Shown here: in pieces, positions 33,333-44,418 of the stretch
Position numbering within the stretch: the first letter of the stretch is position 1
Layout: the number at the start of each line of letters is the position of its first letter
Assembly (NCBI GenBank): GCA_023362775.1
Contig: JALMGJ010000014.1
Coordinates: 4,617,501-4,681,500, forward strand
Direction of reading: 5' to 3'
From: Charina bottae
Lineage: Eukaryota; Chordata; Lepidosauria; Squamata; Charinaidae
Length of the DNA stretch: 64,000 bases
Translations under genes and position numbers: made by a program
The notes under the pieces: generated by a model
Databases searched by the model: none
What the model was told of the DNA's origin: nothing
Seen by the model: the letters and a program-made list of their open reading frames with translations, nothing else

Positions 33333-33393
33333 ATGTATCAGCCTGTCTGCTGGATCGTCTTCACGGCCACCACTGCCCTGCTCTTCCTTCCAG
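33333..33393 (+). CDS. OPCML: OPCML alternative first coding exon (signal peptide)
   Basis: This exon opens with ATG at 33333 and encodes 20 complete codons, [20 protein letters not shown]. It ends with a single G at 33393, followed directly by the splice donor GTATGT. The peptide is a signal-sequence start with a hydrophobic core from about W7 to L19 and no charged residue. From memory, the alternative OPCML isoform in mammals begins MYHPAYW and contains TTALLF before a glycine whose codon is split by a phase-1 intron, which is the arrangement here. OPCML is an IgLON family protein: three Ig domains, GPI-anchored, on the neuronal surface, acting in cell adhesion. No Ig-domain exon follows in the window, so the next exon must lie beyond 64000. 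NTM, the sister gene, uses different first exons in my recollection and is the main alternative. The frame is seen; the gene name is recognition. Confidence 0.85.
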
Positions 33394-34324
33394 GTATGTC
33401 ACGCAGAGAGGGGAGCCTCCACCCGTGGATCTCCCTAGGGGATGGGCAAAAATGGGCCAGCCAGGAGTGATGCGAAAGAAAACGCGTTAGGCTTTTTGCT
33501 GGGGGTATGGACCTGATGCTCCTGCCCAGATGTGTGCGTGATGACAGCCAGGTTTTCGGGGGGGGGGGGAATCACCGCAGAGAGATGACCAGTTCTGGTG
33601 GCGGCAATGGTTTCAAGACAGCTGCTTTTTCCTGCAGAGGTTCTGCTTTGGGGCAGGAGGGGGGGTGTGGACCATAACCCTGGTGGCGTTGGACAGCGGC
33701 TGCTCCTAGGTAGCGCGAAGAAGAGAGGGTGCCTCTTCCTGGGTTTATGTTTTCCAGTCACACACGTATGTGTGGGTGTGCAAAGAGAGGATTTGGGGGG
33801 GAAGTCCCTCCCCATCCCACCACTGCTCTTTCCTCTTTTCCTTCTCCCTCCTGTTTCAACACCATTTTCCCTAGCAAAGCACCCTGCTCCCTAAGTTCAG
33901 AACCCCCTCATATTTCCTTCTTTTGCTCCCTAATATTAAAAAAAACCCACAAGGTTCCTTCCTCGGGGGATGCCCAAATATTTGGCTTCATGCAGTGATG
34001 ACACCAGAAGGGGAGAGGGGGGTCCTCTCTCCCCTGCCCCCCCCCCGTCCCCAAAGCTATCCAGAACGGATGGGTGAATGGTTGAAACCTGTCTGGGACT
34101 CAGTGGCTGCGGCGTCAAAATCCAAGCTAGGGTGTTTGCATTTCCTTACCCTTAAGACATTCCTCTTCCCTCGCTCCTTGTTGGAAGCCCTTTTGCTGCA
34201 AAGCCTGGTCTGAATTGGTGTATTGTAAACTCATCTCGAACTGGCTGTCTTGAGGAGTTTCCACAGACAGGCAGGCAGTGTGCAGAGTTGAATACACATC
34301 TGAACATCTGTCCCAATATAAAAT

Positions 34325-34358
34325 GGGTGGGGTAGGATGGGGAGGGGCGGGGAGGGGG
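34325..34358 (+). other. G-quadruplex-prone tract in the first intron
   Basis: Six G-runs of three or more within 34 bases (starting GGGTGGGGTAGGATGGGG), less than 1 kb downstream of the exon. Structure is predicted from pattern only. Confidence 0.6.
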
Positions 34359-37300
34359 ACCCCTGGTTGTGGGCAAAAGGGTTGATCAGCAGGAAGGCGT
34401 TGTTTTTGCTCTTGCTAAGCTGAGAGTGTTTAAAGGGCAGTCTGCCCAGGAGTTCGGAACTGGAACATGGAGCTTGAATAGACTGACACTGATTGCTTCC
34501 CCTCCTCACTTTGGCAATATGAAACTGCATACGCATTGCATTTTGAGACAGATGCATAAACAAACTCTCATGATATTTCTCGTCTGTCTGTCTTGCTCAA
34601 CGTCATAGGGACTTCTCTGTGCAAAAGTGGACCCCAGTGTTTGTGGTGCTTGGAGGGACATATGACATGGAGTTAGGACCGTAAAAAAGGTGCCACCTGT
34701 GTACCTTACGATTTCCACCAGAGTGTGGAAGGATGAGATGACCGATCGATCGACTGGATGTGTAAAAGCAGATTAAAACAAAATGAAAATAAGAACTTTC
34801 TCTGCATGTTGAGTTCTCACAGGCAATAAGAATGCAGGAAGAGAAGCCCAGGATCGGGACAGACGTATATTTAGTATTCTAAGTCATTATGTCTATAATT
34901 TGAGAAAAATGTTGCCTAACACTTAAGTCCCAATGGGGAGATGAAGAGAACTTTGGTGTAAGGGGTTCTTCCAATTTTTCAACTGGCTGTGGTCAAAAGA
35001 GCCCAACTCTTGCATGATAGAATATTGTTTATAACTTATTCTCCTCTTGATCACAAGCCTTCTCCTAAACCAGAGTAATCCTATTTCAAAAACCACACAA
35101 AAGGCCCTGTAAGGTTGGTGTCATGAAAGTAAATGAAATTCTGTGACCATCCAAGTCATCTGAGAAACTGTGGTTTAGGAGATTTTGAAAACTGCATTTT
35201 CCTCCTCCCTCCACCCCAATCTTAAAATATGATTATTTGGAAGGAAGTTTGTAGCCCTGGTTGAAGAATTGCAACCTGCTGCTTTTAGAATCCTAGGAAA
35301 TAATATGGAATAAGTGAAATTGTTGGGACTCTTTCACTTCTGTGCTTTCTACCCAGCATCACATTTATTTCATGATTTACCTATGTACATATGCATCTTG
35401 AAATTTGAGGTTGAACTCTTTTTTAACTTGCATGTTGACCAATAGCGAATAGAAGATTCACCTGGTATTTGCCTGATCAATGTGTACACGCTGTGAACTG
35501 GAAACCTGCTGATTCAAATCTTGTTTCAACCATGGATTCACCATGGATTCAGCCTCATCTCTTCCCTCTGTAAAGTGAGGGTGATATTAAACTAGTAGCC
35601 TATTCTATAGGGCTGTTTGTCAGGATCACTGCATTACTGATACGTTTTGAATACTTCCAAGCTTGCAAATGGAGCATTCTTGTCAATGCAAACTTGTAAT
35701 CTTAAACAGAAAGTTAGTAGGAGAGCTAACTCTTACTTACTGCCAATCTAGAAGAATGTATGATTCAGAGAATCTGTCCTGAGTCACCTTTTCTGCCACC
35801 TGGTGCCACCCAGGTATGCTAGGTCTACAATTCTCTCCATTCACATATTGTATTGGGACTGCAGGTCCCAGAATGCTCAGCCTTCTGGAAAGTGCCAGGT
35901 TGGAGAAAGGCTTCTCTTAGTTGTGAACTTCCCATAGGATACTCAACAATCGATCTTTCCTTTTTTTAAAGTCACATCTGGAGGTTTGGTAGAGGTGAAT
36001 GAAATCAAAAGGAAATAGATTTTTTTTTTTAAAAAAAAAGAATGAAGGAAATCTGACATTTCAGGTAGAAAATACCGTCACAAAATTATTGTTAACCTTA
36101 ACAGCATCTTTGTGGTCTTTGCCCCCCTTGTCATTCCTTGGTTATTAATTATCTTCCTTTTCTGTTTGGGTGATGCTTTAAACTCCCCCCCCCCCTTGCT
36201 TTCAAAAGGACCTCATCTTTTTCTCTCTGACAATTTACTTCTGCAGAATCTAAAAACCTGAAAGGTTAATGTAATAATGAAACCTTAACCTCCTTGGTCA
36301 CAGGAAGCATCTTGCACTGCAGGTTTGTGAAGGCAGAGAGGTTTCTGTCTTGGAAAAATCAGAGGCTACATCTTCTCTTGTTGAGAAATCTTTCAGGCAA
36401 AACCTTTCTGGTGGCAGGAGAGGCGAGGAAGGACTTGTGAAGAGCAGCAAGGCCATGAGAACAAGGCAAAAATCTGGACGTCTGAGGTTCAATCCTTATA
36501 ATTTCCAGGGAATGACTCTCGTGTAACTAGCTTTCTTGTTTTATCTCTCCAGTACCATATGTAAGTGAGATAAACGCTGTCAAGGCAGGTATGTTGTTGG
36601 CAGGTTCTTCCATTTGGAAAAGTGGAGATGGTTGGCTCAGGATATGAAATGACAACATATTTAGCAAGCTAGCTGTCAGTGGTGAAGGTGCTTCAAGAAA
36701 CGTAGAGAGATCCAGTGCTCAAACATATCGAACATATTTCAGTGGTTTCTGGCTCCCACATTTATAGACTGAGGATGTCACAGTGACAACCTCAGATCTC
36801 TTCCAAACACTATACATAGCACCAAGGAACTCCAACAATGAAGGACACTCGGGGTAATACACATCCAGAGCCAACCCTTGGGCACCTTCATGGTTTTCTT
36901 TGGCACCATTTGCTAGCTGATCCTCCTTGGCTGAACACACCAAGGATTGTACCGGGAACCTCTGGCAAGCAAACTATGCACCCTGCAATGGGTTTAAAGT
37001 TCTCTAATGCATATTATTGGCCAGATATGAAGAGGAATGTGCAGATGGAATTAGGTTAGTTGTTTTGCTCCTATTTTCAGCCATCCATTTCACGGCTCCA
37101 GAACAATGAAGAGTTCAAGGAGCATTACTGGATGGTGTATATTATCTATTGACATACTTCCTCAAAGCAATCCCCACCCCACCCCATCACTACTCATGAG
37201 TGAGACAGCAAAATGGGAGTCCATTTAGTTAGGCCTAATTTGGGTTCTGCTGTCGATCTACAACTCTTCTGTATGGCCACGTAATACTCAAACGGATGTT

Positions 37301-38092
37301 AGGAAAGGATTTTCCCTCCAGCCAGGTTGATTCCTAATACTTCCCATTTAAGGCCTACCTTTGCAGGGATGGTGCGGTTTGTTTCATGAGTCATCTGGAG
37401 AAAAATAATCACCTTTCATCTATGTATCTGTTTCTGGCATCATAATAATAATGTGCTGTTCCGCTACAGAGATGCAAAGCATTGAAGTTAACAGGCAAAA
37501 ATAACAGCAGGGCAAAGAGGTCCTTATTCAAAGGAGCTTGCAAGCTAAATTCTGATGGGATAGATAGTAAGTAGAAGGCCATTTGCCACTCCCAGATCTT
37601 CATACAGATCTTGGGTGTGGATATTCAACTCAAGGAAACTCTTTTTCAAATGCCACTTTAACATTAAGAAAAAAACATGTAGTAGAGCCTTTATTGGAAT
37701 GTACCATTATTGCTTTTCAGGTGAAGGGCTGGGCTTAGATTCTTCTCTCTACCTCAATATATACAGTAGAGAAAAAGCTTCCAGGTACAAACCAACAAAC
37801 AGCAACAAAGCATCCTTTGGGAAGAAAAGATTGTGCCAGCCCATTTGGCATGCTATTTTACTTTATTTTTATAACTGATTGATTGATTTTATGTTTATGC
37901 CACCATAATCAGCAACAGATTCCCTGTTGTGCAGATAAATCCAGAAAAAAGTACCATAAAATTACAAAAATTATGTTCAGAACTAATGCCAGTGAAAGGC
38001 AGAGAGATTCCAATAACCGAGGTTTCAAATGCTACAACTTTCTTGAAAGACCATGGTTAGAGTAAAGAGAATAGTCTTAATTTGTAGTGTGA
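34359..38092. other. Unannotated intronic stretch
   Basis: No exon recognised. A MITE relic (TGCAGGTCCCAGAATGCTCA) lies at about 35860-35910. A weak integrase-like peptide is at 36980-37056 (see findings). Confidence 0.35.
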
Positions 38093-38340
38093 TGGCTTGT
38101 ATAGTAAAGGTAAAAGTTCCCCCACACAGTCGTGTCTGACTCTAGGGGCCGGTGCTCATCTCCGTTTGTTAGCCAAAGAGCCAGCATTGTCCGAAGACGC
38201 TTCCGCGGTCATGTGGCTGGTATGACGCATGTGAAACGCTGTTACCTTCCTACCGAAGTGGTACCTATTTATCTCCTTGCATTTGCATACTTTCAAATTG
38301 CTAGGTTGGCAAGAGCGAACCTCCGAACTTGGCTTGTATA
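38093..38340 (-). mobile_element. Squamate SINE lacking its tRNA head, with 11-bp TSD
   Basis: The element at 38104-38329 is flanked by TGGCTTGTATA at 38093-38103 and 38330-38340. The Bov-B-like tail and body are present, but the body runs from GGCAAGAG straight to CGAACCTCCGAACTT, so much of the promoter-bearing head is missing. Confidence 0.88.
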
Positions 38341-38864
38341 CAGAACAACAAACTATCTATTCATTTAGCATTTTGCCCTCTTCCAAAGAGCTGCTCGAAA
38401 AAGGTCTAGAGGTGACTTTACTAAGTGACAATTGTTGAGAATAGGTTGGTAAGTCATGTTCTAGAACAGATAACCTAGAGCTTTTTCAGAACCTTCCCGC
38501 AAGGGCCATTTATTTGAATTGGGAAACCGAGCTCTGAACATTCCTACACCACCACTACTTCCACTTCGTAGCCCTTCAAAAACTGAAGATCATCTGAGAT
38601 CATCGTCAGATGTGTAGACCTCAACATGTTGGAACGAATAGCAAACCAATCACTGTTCCATCTCGAGGGAATGCAGAATGTGCCATTACAGAACTCCCTT
38701 CATTTTTATTCCTCACAAATAGGAAATAAAATAAATTGCATGCTTCCTCCTTCCCTCTCCTTCCCCTGCCACATCCTAACTTCATGTTGCATTAATGAGT
38801 TTGGTCATGTGTAAAAAGTCCAAATGGCTTTTATGAAAGACAACTAAAAGGCTATCAAGACACC
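38341..38864. other. Unannotated stretch
   Basis: Nothing recognised. Confidence 0.4.
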
Positions 38865-39043
38865 CAGGGGTGTCCGCACAGCATGGTGTAAAAAAAAAAA
38901 AGGTCAAAATAGCCACGATGCTATCAAAGCTCTGCTTGTTTTTTTTAAAATGTTTGATGGACATAAAAAAACAGGTGGAGCTTCAATTGCATCATCGTGG
39001 CAACCATCTTGACATTTTTGACCACACTTTGAGGACATCCCTG
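38865..39043. mobile_element. MITE family 2
   Basis: CAGGGGTGTCC at the left and GGACATCCCTG at the right, with AGCCACGATGC facing GCATCATCGTGGC. Same family as 11637. Confidence 0.75.
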
Positions 39044-39882
39044 GAGCCACTTTTCCTTTTGAAAGAAGGAAGGCAGGAACCTGCAAATGGAGAAATGGAT
39101 CACCTACCCGCTTCAGTGAGCTGCAGTATTTCAATGAACTAACTTGTTTTATTGCATTTACACATGAGTGCAATTGAGCGAGAAATAATTTGACTTCGCT
39201 CTCAAACACAGATGACCTCATGAGATCATGGAAGCCCAGAGTTGCATACAAAACATGTACAGAGTCCTAGTATAGAAATGCTGTAGGAAAAACATTCTTC
39301 CAGAGTCAGCTACCCTTCTCCTGGACCAACTGGCTTAATAAGGTGCAGTTCCCTTCTTGGCCATTAAGCAGATGTCACTGCAGTACAGAAAATGGAAGGC
39401 CAATAAGGGCTTAGTTTTGAGAACGGCTCCAGCAATGTTGGGGAAGTAAAGTCTAAGGCCCTGATGTCAAATTTCTCCTAGAACTTGACCAGACAGAGTA
39501 GCTGGCTTCATATATCAAAGCAAACAGGGGTTTATTTGAAATAGGGATTAGGAAACAAACCATAGCAACAGTTTTCACACATCTGACAACCTACAATTTT
39601 GGTTTAGAATGATGTGTGATCCTAGTTGGTGCTTCCCAAACATCAGATGTGTTATGTGTGCCATCTGAGCAGTGGTGGTAACTCTTATCCCCCATAGTAA
39701 AAGGCATGTTTGTGATAATTTTCTTGAAAACTGCTTTACACCTTGCTAGCTGTCTCCTATTAGTTACTCTACTCTGGACAACTGAATTTTAATAGTAATA
39801 CATCCACATTGTAATAATCTTCATAATATCTTGTTGCCAGCTTGACCAAGATGGACTACATACTTATTCTGTATTTTCCATG
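39044..39882. other. Mostly unannotated
   Basis: Words of the AACCATG family lie at 39540-39640 (AACAAACCATAGCAACAG). Otherwise nothing recognised. Confidence 0.35.
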
Positions 39883-40159
39883 TCCACTGTAATGGTATGT
39901 GGGAATGACCTTGGGAGACAGGGCCCAGAGACGCTGCCTAGGGAATGGTCAGATAAGAGACAGCATAGCCCACAGCTGGATAGTGGGCGGGGCAAGAGGC
40001 TCAGAAGGGACCCTCCCTAGTTTCTCAGGCTGTAAAGGAGATGGGGGGGATTGTACTTTCAGACTTGCAATATTCTGTTAATGGAGCCTTACAATAAAGT
40101 AGAATTAGCTCATCTGGTCGTGTTTCCTGTCTGGTCTACCTGGTAAGGCTGACATCCAC
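39883..40159 (+). mobile_element. Solo LTR (family A) with TSD TCCAC
   Basis: The 267-bp LTR at 39888-40154 runs from TGTAATGGTATGTGGG to GGTAAGGCTGACA, flanked by TCCAC at 39883-39887 and 40155-40159. ACAATAAAGTAGAATTAGC is the polyadenylation region. It is the reference copy for the family (also 5774-6073, 29600-29871, 56545-56800). Confidence 0.9.
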
Positions 40160-40194
40160 ATGGTCAATCATTATATATATATATGATTTATTCA

Positions 40195-40745
40195 TTAGAT
40201 ATTTATTTATTTATAAAATTTTGTCACCACCCATCTCCCCCCTCAAGAGGGACTCTAGGCAGTTTACAATAAAAATGGTCAATTAAAATAATAACCATAA
40301 AATATAAATACAATATATAAAATGTAAATACGATTATCAAATAATTACAAAAATAAGAATAAAATCCAAGTGGCAGAAAGGTCTAATTCAGTCCATGTGT
40401 GTGAGGAGCACTCTAAGGCACTAGCCATCCCCAAGAGTAACTATTCCCCTCCCGGCCCCAAGCAAGGTGGCAGAGCCAAGTCTTCAGGTTCCTCCGGAAG
40501 GCCAGGAGCGATACGGCTTGCCTCACCTCTGGGAGCAGGATGTTCCAAAGGGCGGGGGCTACTGCAGAGAAGGCCCGCTTCCTGGACCCCGCCAAATGGA
40601 ATTCTCTTACAGACGGGGTCCGCAACATGCCCTCTCTGCATGATCGGGTGGGACGGGTTGATGTACTGGGGACGAGGCGGTATATATTCCGTGTTTCCTC
40701 CAGGCTTGCAAGATGGCACACATAACACATCGTCGTCTTCTTTTT
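40195..40745 (-). mobile_element. L2/CR1-clade LINE 3' end with ORF remnant
   Basis: A/T tail, the TCACCACCCATCTCCCCC block and, on the minus strand, an ORF remnant containing REFHLAGSRKRAFSAVAP and ALWNILLPEVRQ, the C-terminal signature of L2-type reverse transcriptase proteins. About 550 bp, 5'-truncated. Confidence 0.8.
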
Positions 40746-41330
40746 TTCCATTCATAACAGCAGTTCTGAGTTCTAGATTGGGATGAAGTATCGATATTGG
40801 CCTAAAGTCAGCCAGTAAGCTTCTGGACTTGTTATAATCAAATATCTTAGCTTCAACGTCACAATGGCTCTCTGACTAAGCTGCAATAAAAGGGGAACAA
40901 TGATCAACAGCCAAATGGGGCTAATATGAGCCCCCAATTTGAAAATCTCATCCGGGAGAAGAAACAACCCATTGAAACTCGACATTGAACTAAGAATTAC
41001 ATCAGCACAGCTATTTTCTTTGCAAAGGCTACAAACAGACCAAACGTGCTCTTCTTCCTAAGCAGAAGGTGCAGATGGACTTGGCAGCCTGCCTGTCTCT
41101 GTCAGGTGGGAATGGGGACTGTCGTGGACTCTGCTCCTGCCTCTCATGCAAAGTTTGAGTGATTTGAGAAGCCATACCCACCCAGGAAAGCTATCCTCCC
41201 CCTTCCCATGCCACTGGCATTCTCATGCCTTCTCCAGGCGATGCCTAAGAGGCAGAGGGAATCTTGATTCTGAGTGGGCCCATTCAAATGTGCATCCCTT
41301 CCCATCTGGACGCTTTTCTTGACTTAATAA
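40746..41330. other. Unannotated stretch
   Basis: Nothing recognised. Confidence 0.4.
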
Positions 41331-41445
41331 CAGCCTTTTCCAACCTGCTACTTTCCAGATGTGATGAGACTGCAACTCCCAGAATTCCCAATCAGTATGG
41401 CCAACATCTGGGAGTTGCAGTCCCAACACATCTGGAAAGATGCTG
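41331..41445. mobile_element. Degenerate palindromic MITE (family 3-like)
   Basis: CAGCCTTTTCCAACCTG start, inner inverted pair ACTGCAACTCCCAGA and TCTGGGAGTTGCAGT, end TCTGGAAAGATGCTG. No target duplication remains. Confidence 0.65.
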
Positions 41446-42717
41446 TAGAGCCTATACTTTGGGTGATTATAACAGGTTTGACGACACACCAGGGAGACAG
41501 AGAATGTCTCTAAAGTACATAGGAGGACCCAAGTGATTGTTCCTTTTATAGGTCAAATCCAGGTCCTGTGAGAATTCAGCTTACGCCTTTTCAAGAAGAT
41601 TTCTGCTTCATCTTAGTTGTTTTGGGATTTGTGAGCTCATGAAACTGAAAAAGCAAATGCTTTCAGCTGTCACTGTGGCAGCACTTTTGATTGGCACAGT
41701 GACAATCGTAGCCCACAACTTTGCTACAATGCTTCCCCCGCCTCGCTGGGATTAATTAGTGGTTTGTGCCACCCTTTGAAGATGCTAAGGCTGATCTTCA
41801 ACTCTGATTTCTGTCTACTGCTTTACTATCATTCTTCTGAGTAGGGCAAGTCCCCTGGGTTCCAATGTTTGTCACCTTTCCCCTTAAGAAACTAGTTCCT
41901 TGAGTTTATGAGTTGTTTTTAGATGATACAAATGTTCTGAGCATGGTGATTAATCAAGTTATTATGGTTTCCCCCCCCCTCTCTCTCTCTCTCATTCATG
42001 CTTCCACATGCATCATTCATCATTACCTGGTACATAAAAACATCTATTGCATGCAGGACTATTTGTCCAGCTAGCACAGAGTTATCTCTTCTCATTGGCA
42101 GTTGCTCTTCAGGATTTTTCCTATCACCTGCTATAGGATCTTGAAAAGTAGATGTGCTGAAATTGAAATGGGCCCTTGCTGGATGCTATAGTAACCATGT
42201 AAATAGTAACATTGCTAAATAAGATATTTATGCTAATGTTAGGGTGGGGATTTTTAGTGAAGTAACTCAGGGGAAGAGTACACCTTGTATTTGATACACA
42301 TGCAGCTCTGATTGTGTGTCATCATTTTGGGGACAGGATTAGTTAAATGAAAAACCAATTCCACTTTAGCCAGCTCTGGGGCACATTTTGGAAAGGCCAT
42401 CACTTTGAAGGGTATCAGTTATTTTTGGTTACACTACCTTTGGTAGTTAATAAGACATTATATTCGTCCCTGCCCATGCTCCATAGAATCATCCTCTTTT
42501 ATCCATTGCTGGGTATCAGAATATCATGACATCCGATGAGGTGCAGAACCCATGCATATGTACCTGGAACATGTTTGTTCCACTTTGGGTACAGACAAGA
42601 CAGGCTTCAAGTGTTTTTCCATGCCTTTCGAAAAGTTTAGGGAATGCACTGGACATGCAGCCCACTCTCCTGTTGACACTCCTTGGCAACTTCTAATGTT
42701 GAGAAAATGGGCAGGCA
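41446..42717. other. Unannotated stretch
   Basis: A C-run and (CT)n at 41971-41993; otherwise nothing recognised. Confidence 0.4.
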
Positions 42718-42975
42718 ACTCTGCTGTTTCTTTTTTTTTAAATCCGTTCAATCATGTCCGATTCTTGGAGACTGCCTGGACAAGTCCCTGCAGTATTCTT
42801 GTCAAGGTTTTTCAGAAGTGGTTTGCCATTTCCTCCTTCTTAGGGCTGAGAGGGAGGGACTGGCCCAAGGTCACCCAGCTGGCTTTGTGCCTAAGGCAAG
42901 ACTAGAACTCACAGTCTCCCAGTTTCTAGCCTGGTGCCTTAACCACTACACCAAACTGGTTCAGACTCTTCTGTT
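42718..42975 (-). mobile_element. tRNA-derived SINE, second family, with 11-bp TSD
   Basis: The element at 42729-42964 is the same family as 24786, in minus orientation, with poly-A read as a T run at its left end. Flanks are ACTCTGCTGTT (42718-42728) and ACTCTTCTGTT (42965-42975), one mismatch. Confidence 0.88.
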
Positions 42976-44138
42976 AAAGTCTTGTATATAAGCTTAGAAA
43001 AATATTGTTGGCCCAACTGCTCTCATGTGGATAAATCTGGACCACTGTAAAACTGACCTCAAGTTCTGAGCTTGTTCTTCACCGGGGTTGGGGTAAGTGG
43101 GAAGGAACTTTTCTACACTTCAGAAAAATTGCATGAATTGACAACTTGCAGAAATAGGCTGTGGGCTGAACAAGCCGCTTTAAATATTTAGGTGACTAAT
43201 ATAATTAATATGTCATGTTCAGGAATATGGTGGATGACAGGGGGATGTTGAATTTATTGTGCTATATACTTAATGCTTTTATTCTAAAGTCTTTTATTCT
43301 CACATACGAAAAAGAAGCTTTTGTCAGCTCATGGCAGAGTCCTGGTACTTTCATATATACAAATACAAAGAAAGAATTGGCGTGAAGATTTCATTTTCAG
43401 TTGTTTGCTTACATTCAATTCCGCCGAGCCACAAAAAGGGTTAGCAGCTTGCATTTCTGAAAAGGAGAAAATGGAATTTTAATATTCAACAAGTCACTGG
43501 CATCTTTTTCACAGGGTCGAGTAGAAAAGGTAAAGCCTCATTTGAGTTGAGCTCAAATCTGGCGGACTTTATGGACACAATCGTGTAGTTTCCTTGGCTG
43601 CAATATGCAAGTTGATTGCCATTACCACCTTCTGGGATATATATATATGTTTCTATTTCCTAGACCAGCTTACAGCTCTGGGGTAGTTTTTGATAGCCTT
43701 CCTTCCAAGGATTAACCAGATTTGATGTTGCTTAGTGGTTTTAGATCAGCCAAGCTTGATCTCTGCAGAAGGAACTATTCAGTTGATATTGCGAGCCCTG
43801 ATTTGGTTGCAGTCTTGAGGTTGCCTACTTAGCTTTCTCCTTCGGAACTTGTGCTGATTCAGTTACAGTTCTCACTTCAGTTAGTTATTTGTTATAATAA
43901 ATGTCATGCCTGGCTTCCATTTTGAATGGATTTTGACATTCCACTCCCCCTGGATCCCAGCAGCAACGAACGCTAACATCAAATAAAGTCTAGCTAGCCT
44001 CAATTAATAACAATAACAAAACTCATTTAACAATATATCTGAAAAGGAGATACTTTACTGAATGTTTGTACAAACAGTAGTAGTTACAACTTTAACATGA
44101 GTTTACTTGTAAGAAGTCTGCATCAGGGAAATTCTATG
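42976..44138. other. Mostly unannotated
   Basis: A LINE-like fragment at 43525-43645 (GGTAAAGCCTCATTTGAGTT ... GCCATTACCACCTTCTGGGA) resembles that at 18450. Nothing else recognised. Confidence 0.35.
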
Positions 44139-44418
44139 TGCCAATGCAGAGCTTTCCAAACTTATCATGTTGGTGACACACTTTTTAGACATGCATCATT
44201 TCGCGACACACTCTTGCATCAGGGCACAAGGCAGGCACTAGGACCTGCGCGGAATCCTGGCAGGGCAGGTTTGGAGGCAGCAAGGCACAAGGCAGGCACT
44301 AGGACCTGCGTGGAATCCTGGCAGGGCTCGGAGGCAGCAGCAGCCGCGACACACCCAGACACTGCAGCCGATACACTAATATGTCCCGACACACAGTTTG
44401 GAAAGCTCTGTGCCAAAG
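44139..44418 (+). mobile_element. hAT-type MITE (family 1 relative) with internal tandem repeat
   Basis: The 264-bp element at 44147-44410 starts CAGAGCTTTCCAAAC and ends GTTTGGAAAGCTCTG. Flanks are TGCCAATG and TGCCAAAG. The termini are those of the 7479 copy, but the interior differs: it has two tandem units of about 61 bp starting GGCACAAGGCAGGCACTAGG at 44223 and 44284. Confidence 0.88.

Noticed and set aside
33435..33998. Open frames just downstream of the OPCML exon
   Set aside because: Intronic low-complexity C/G runs; not in phase with the exon and without homology I recognise.
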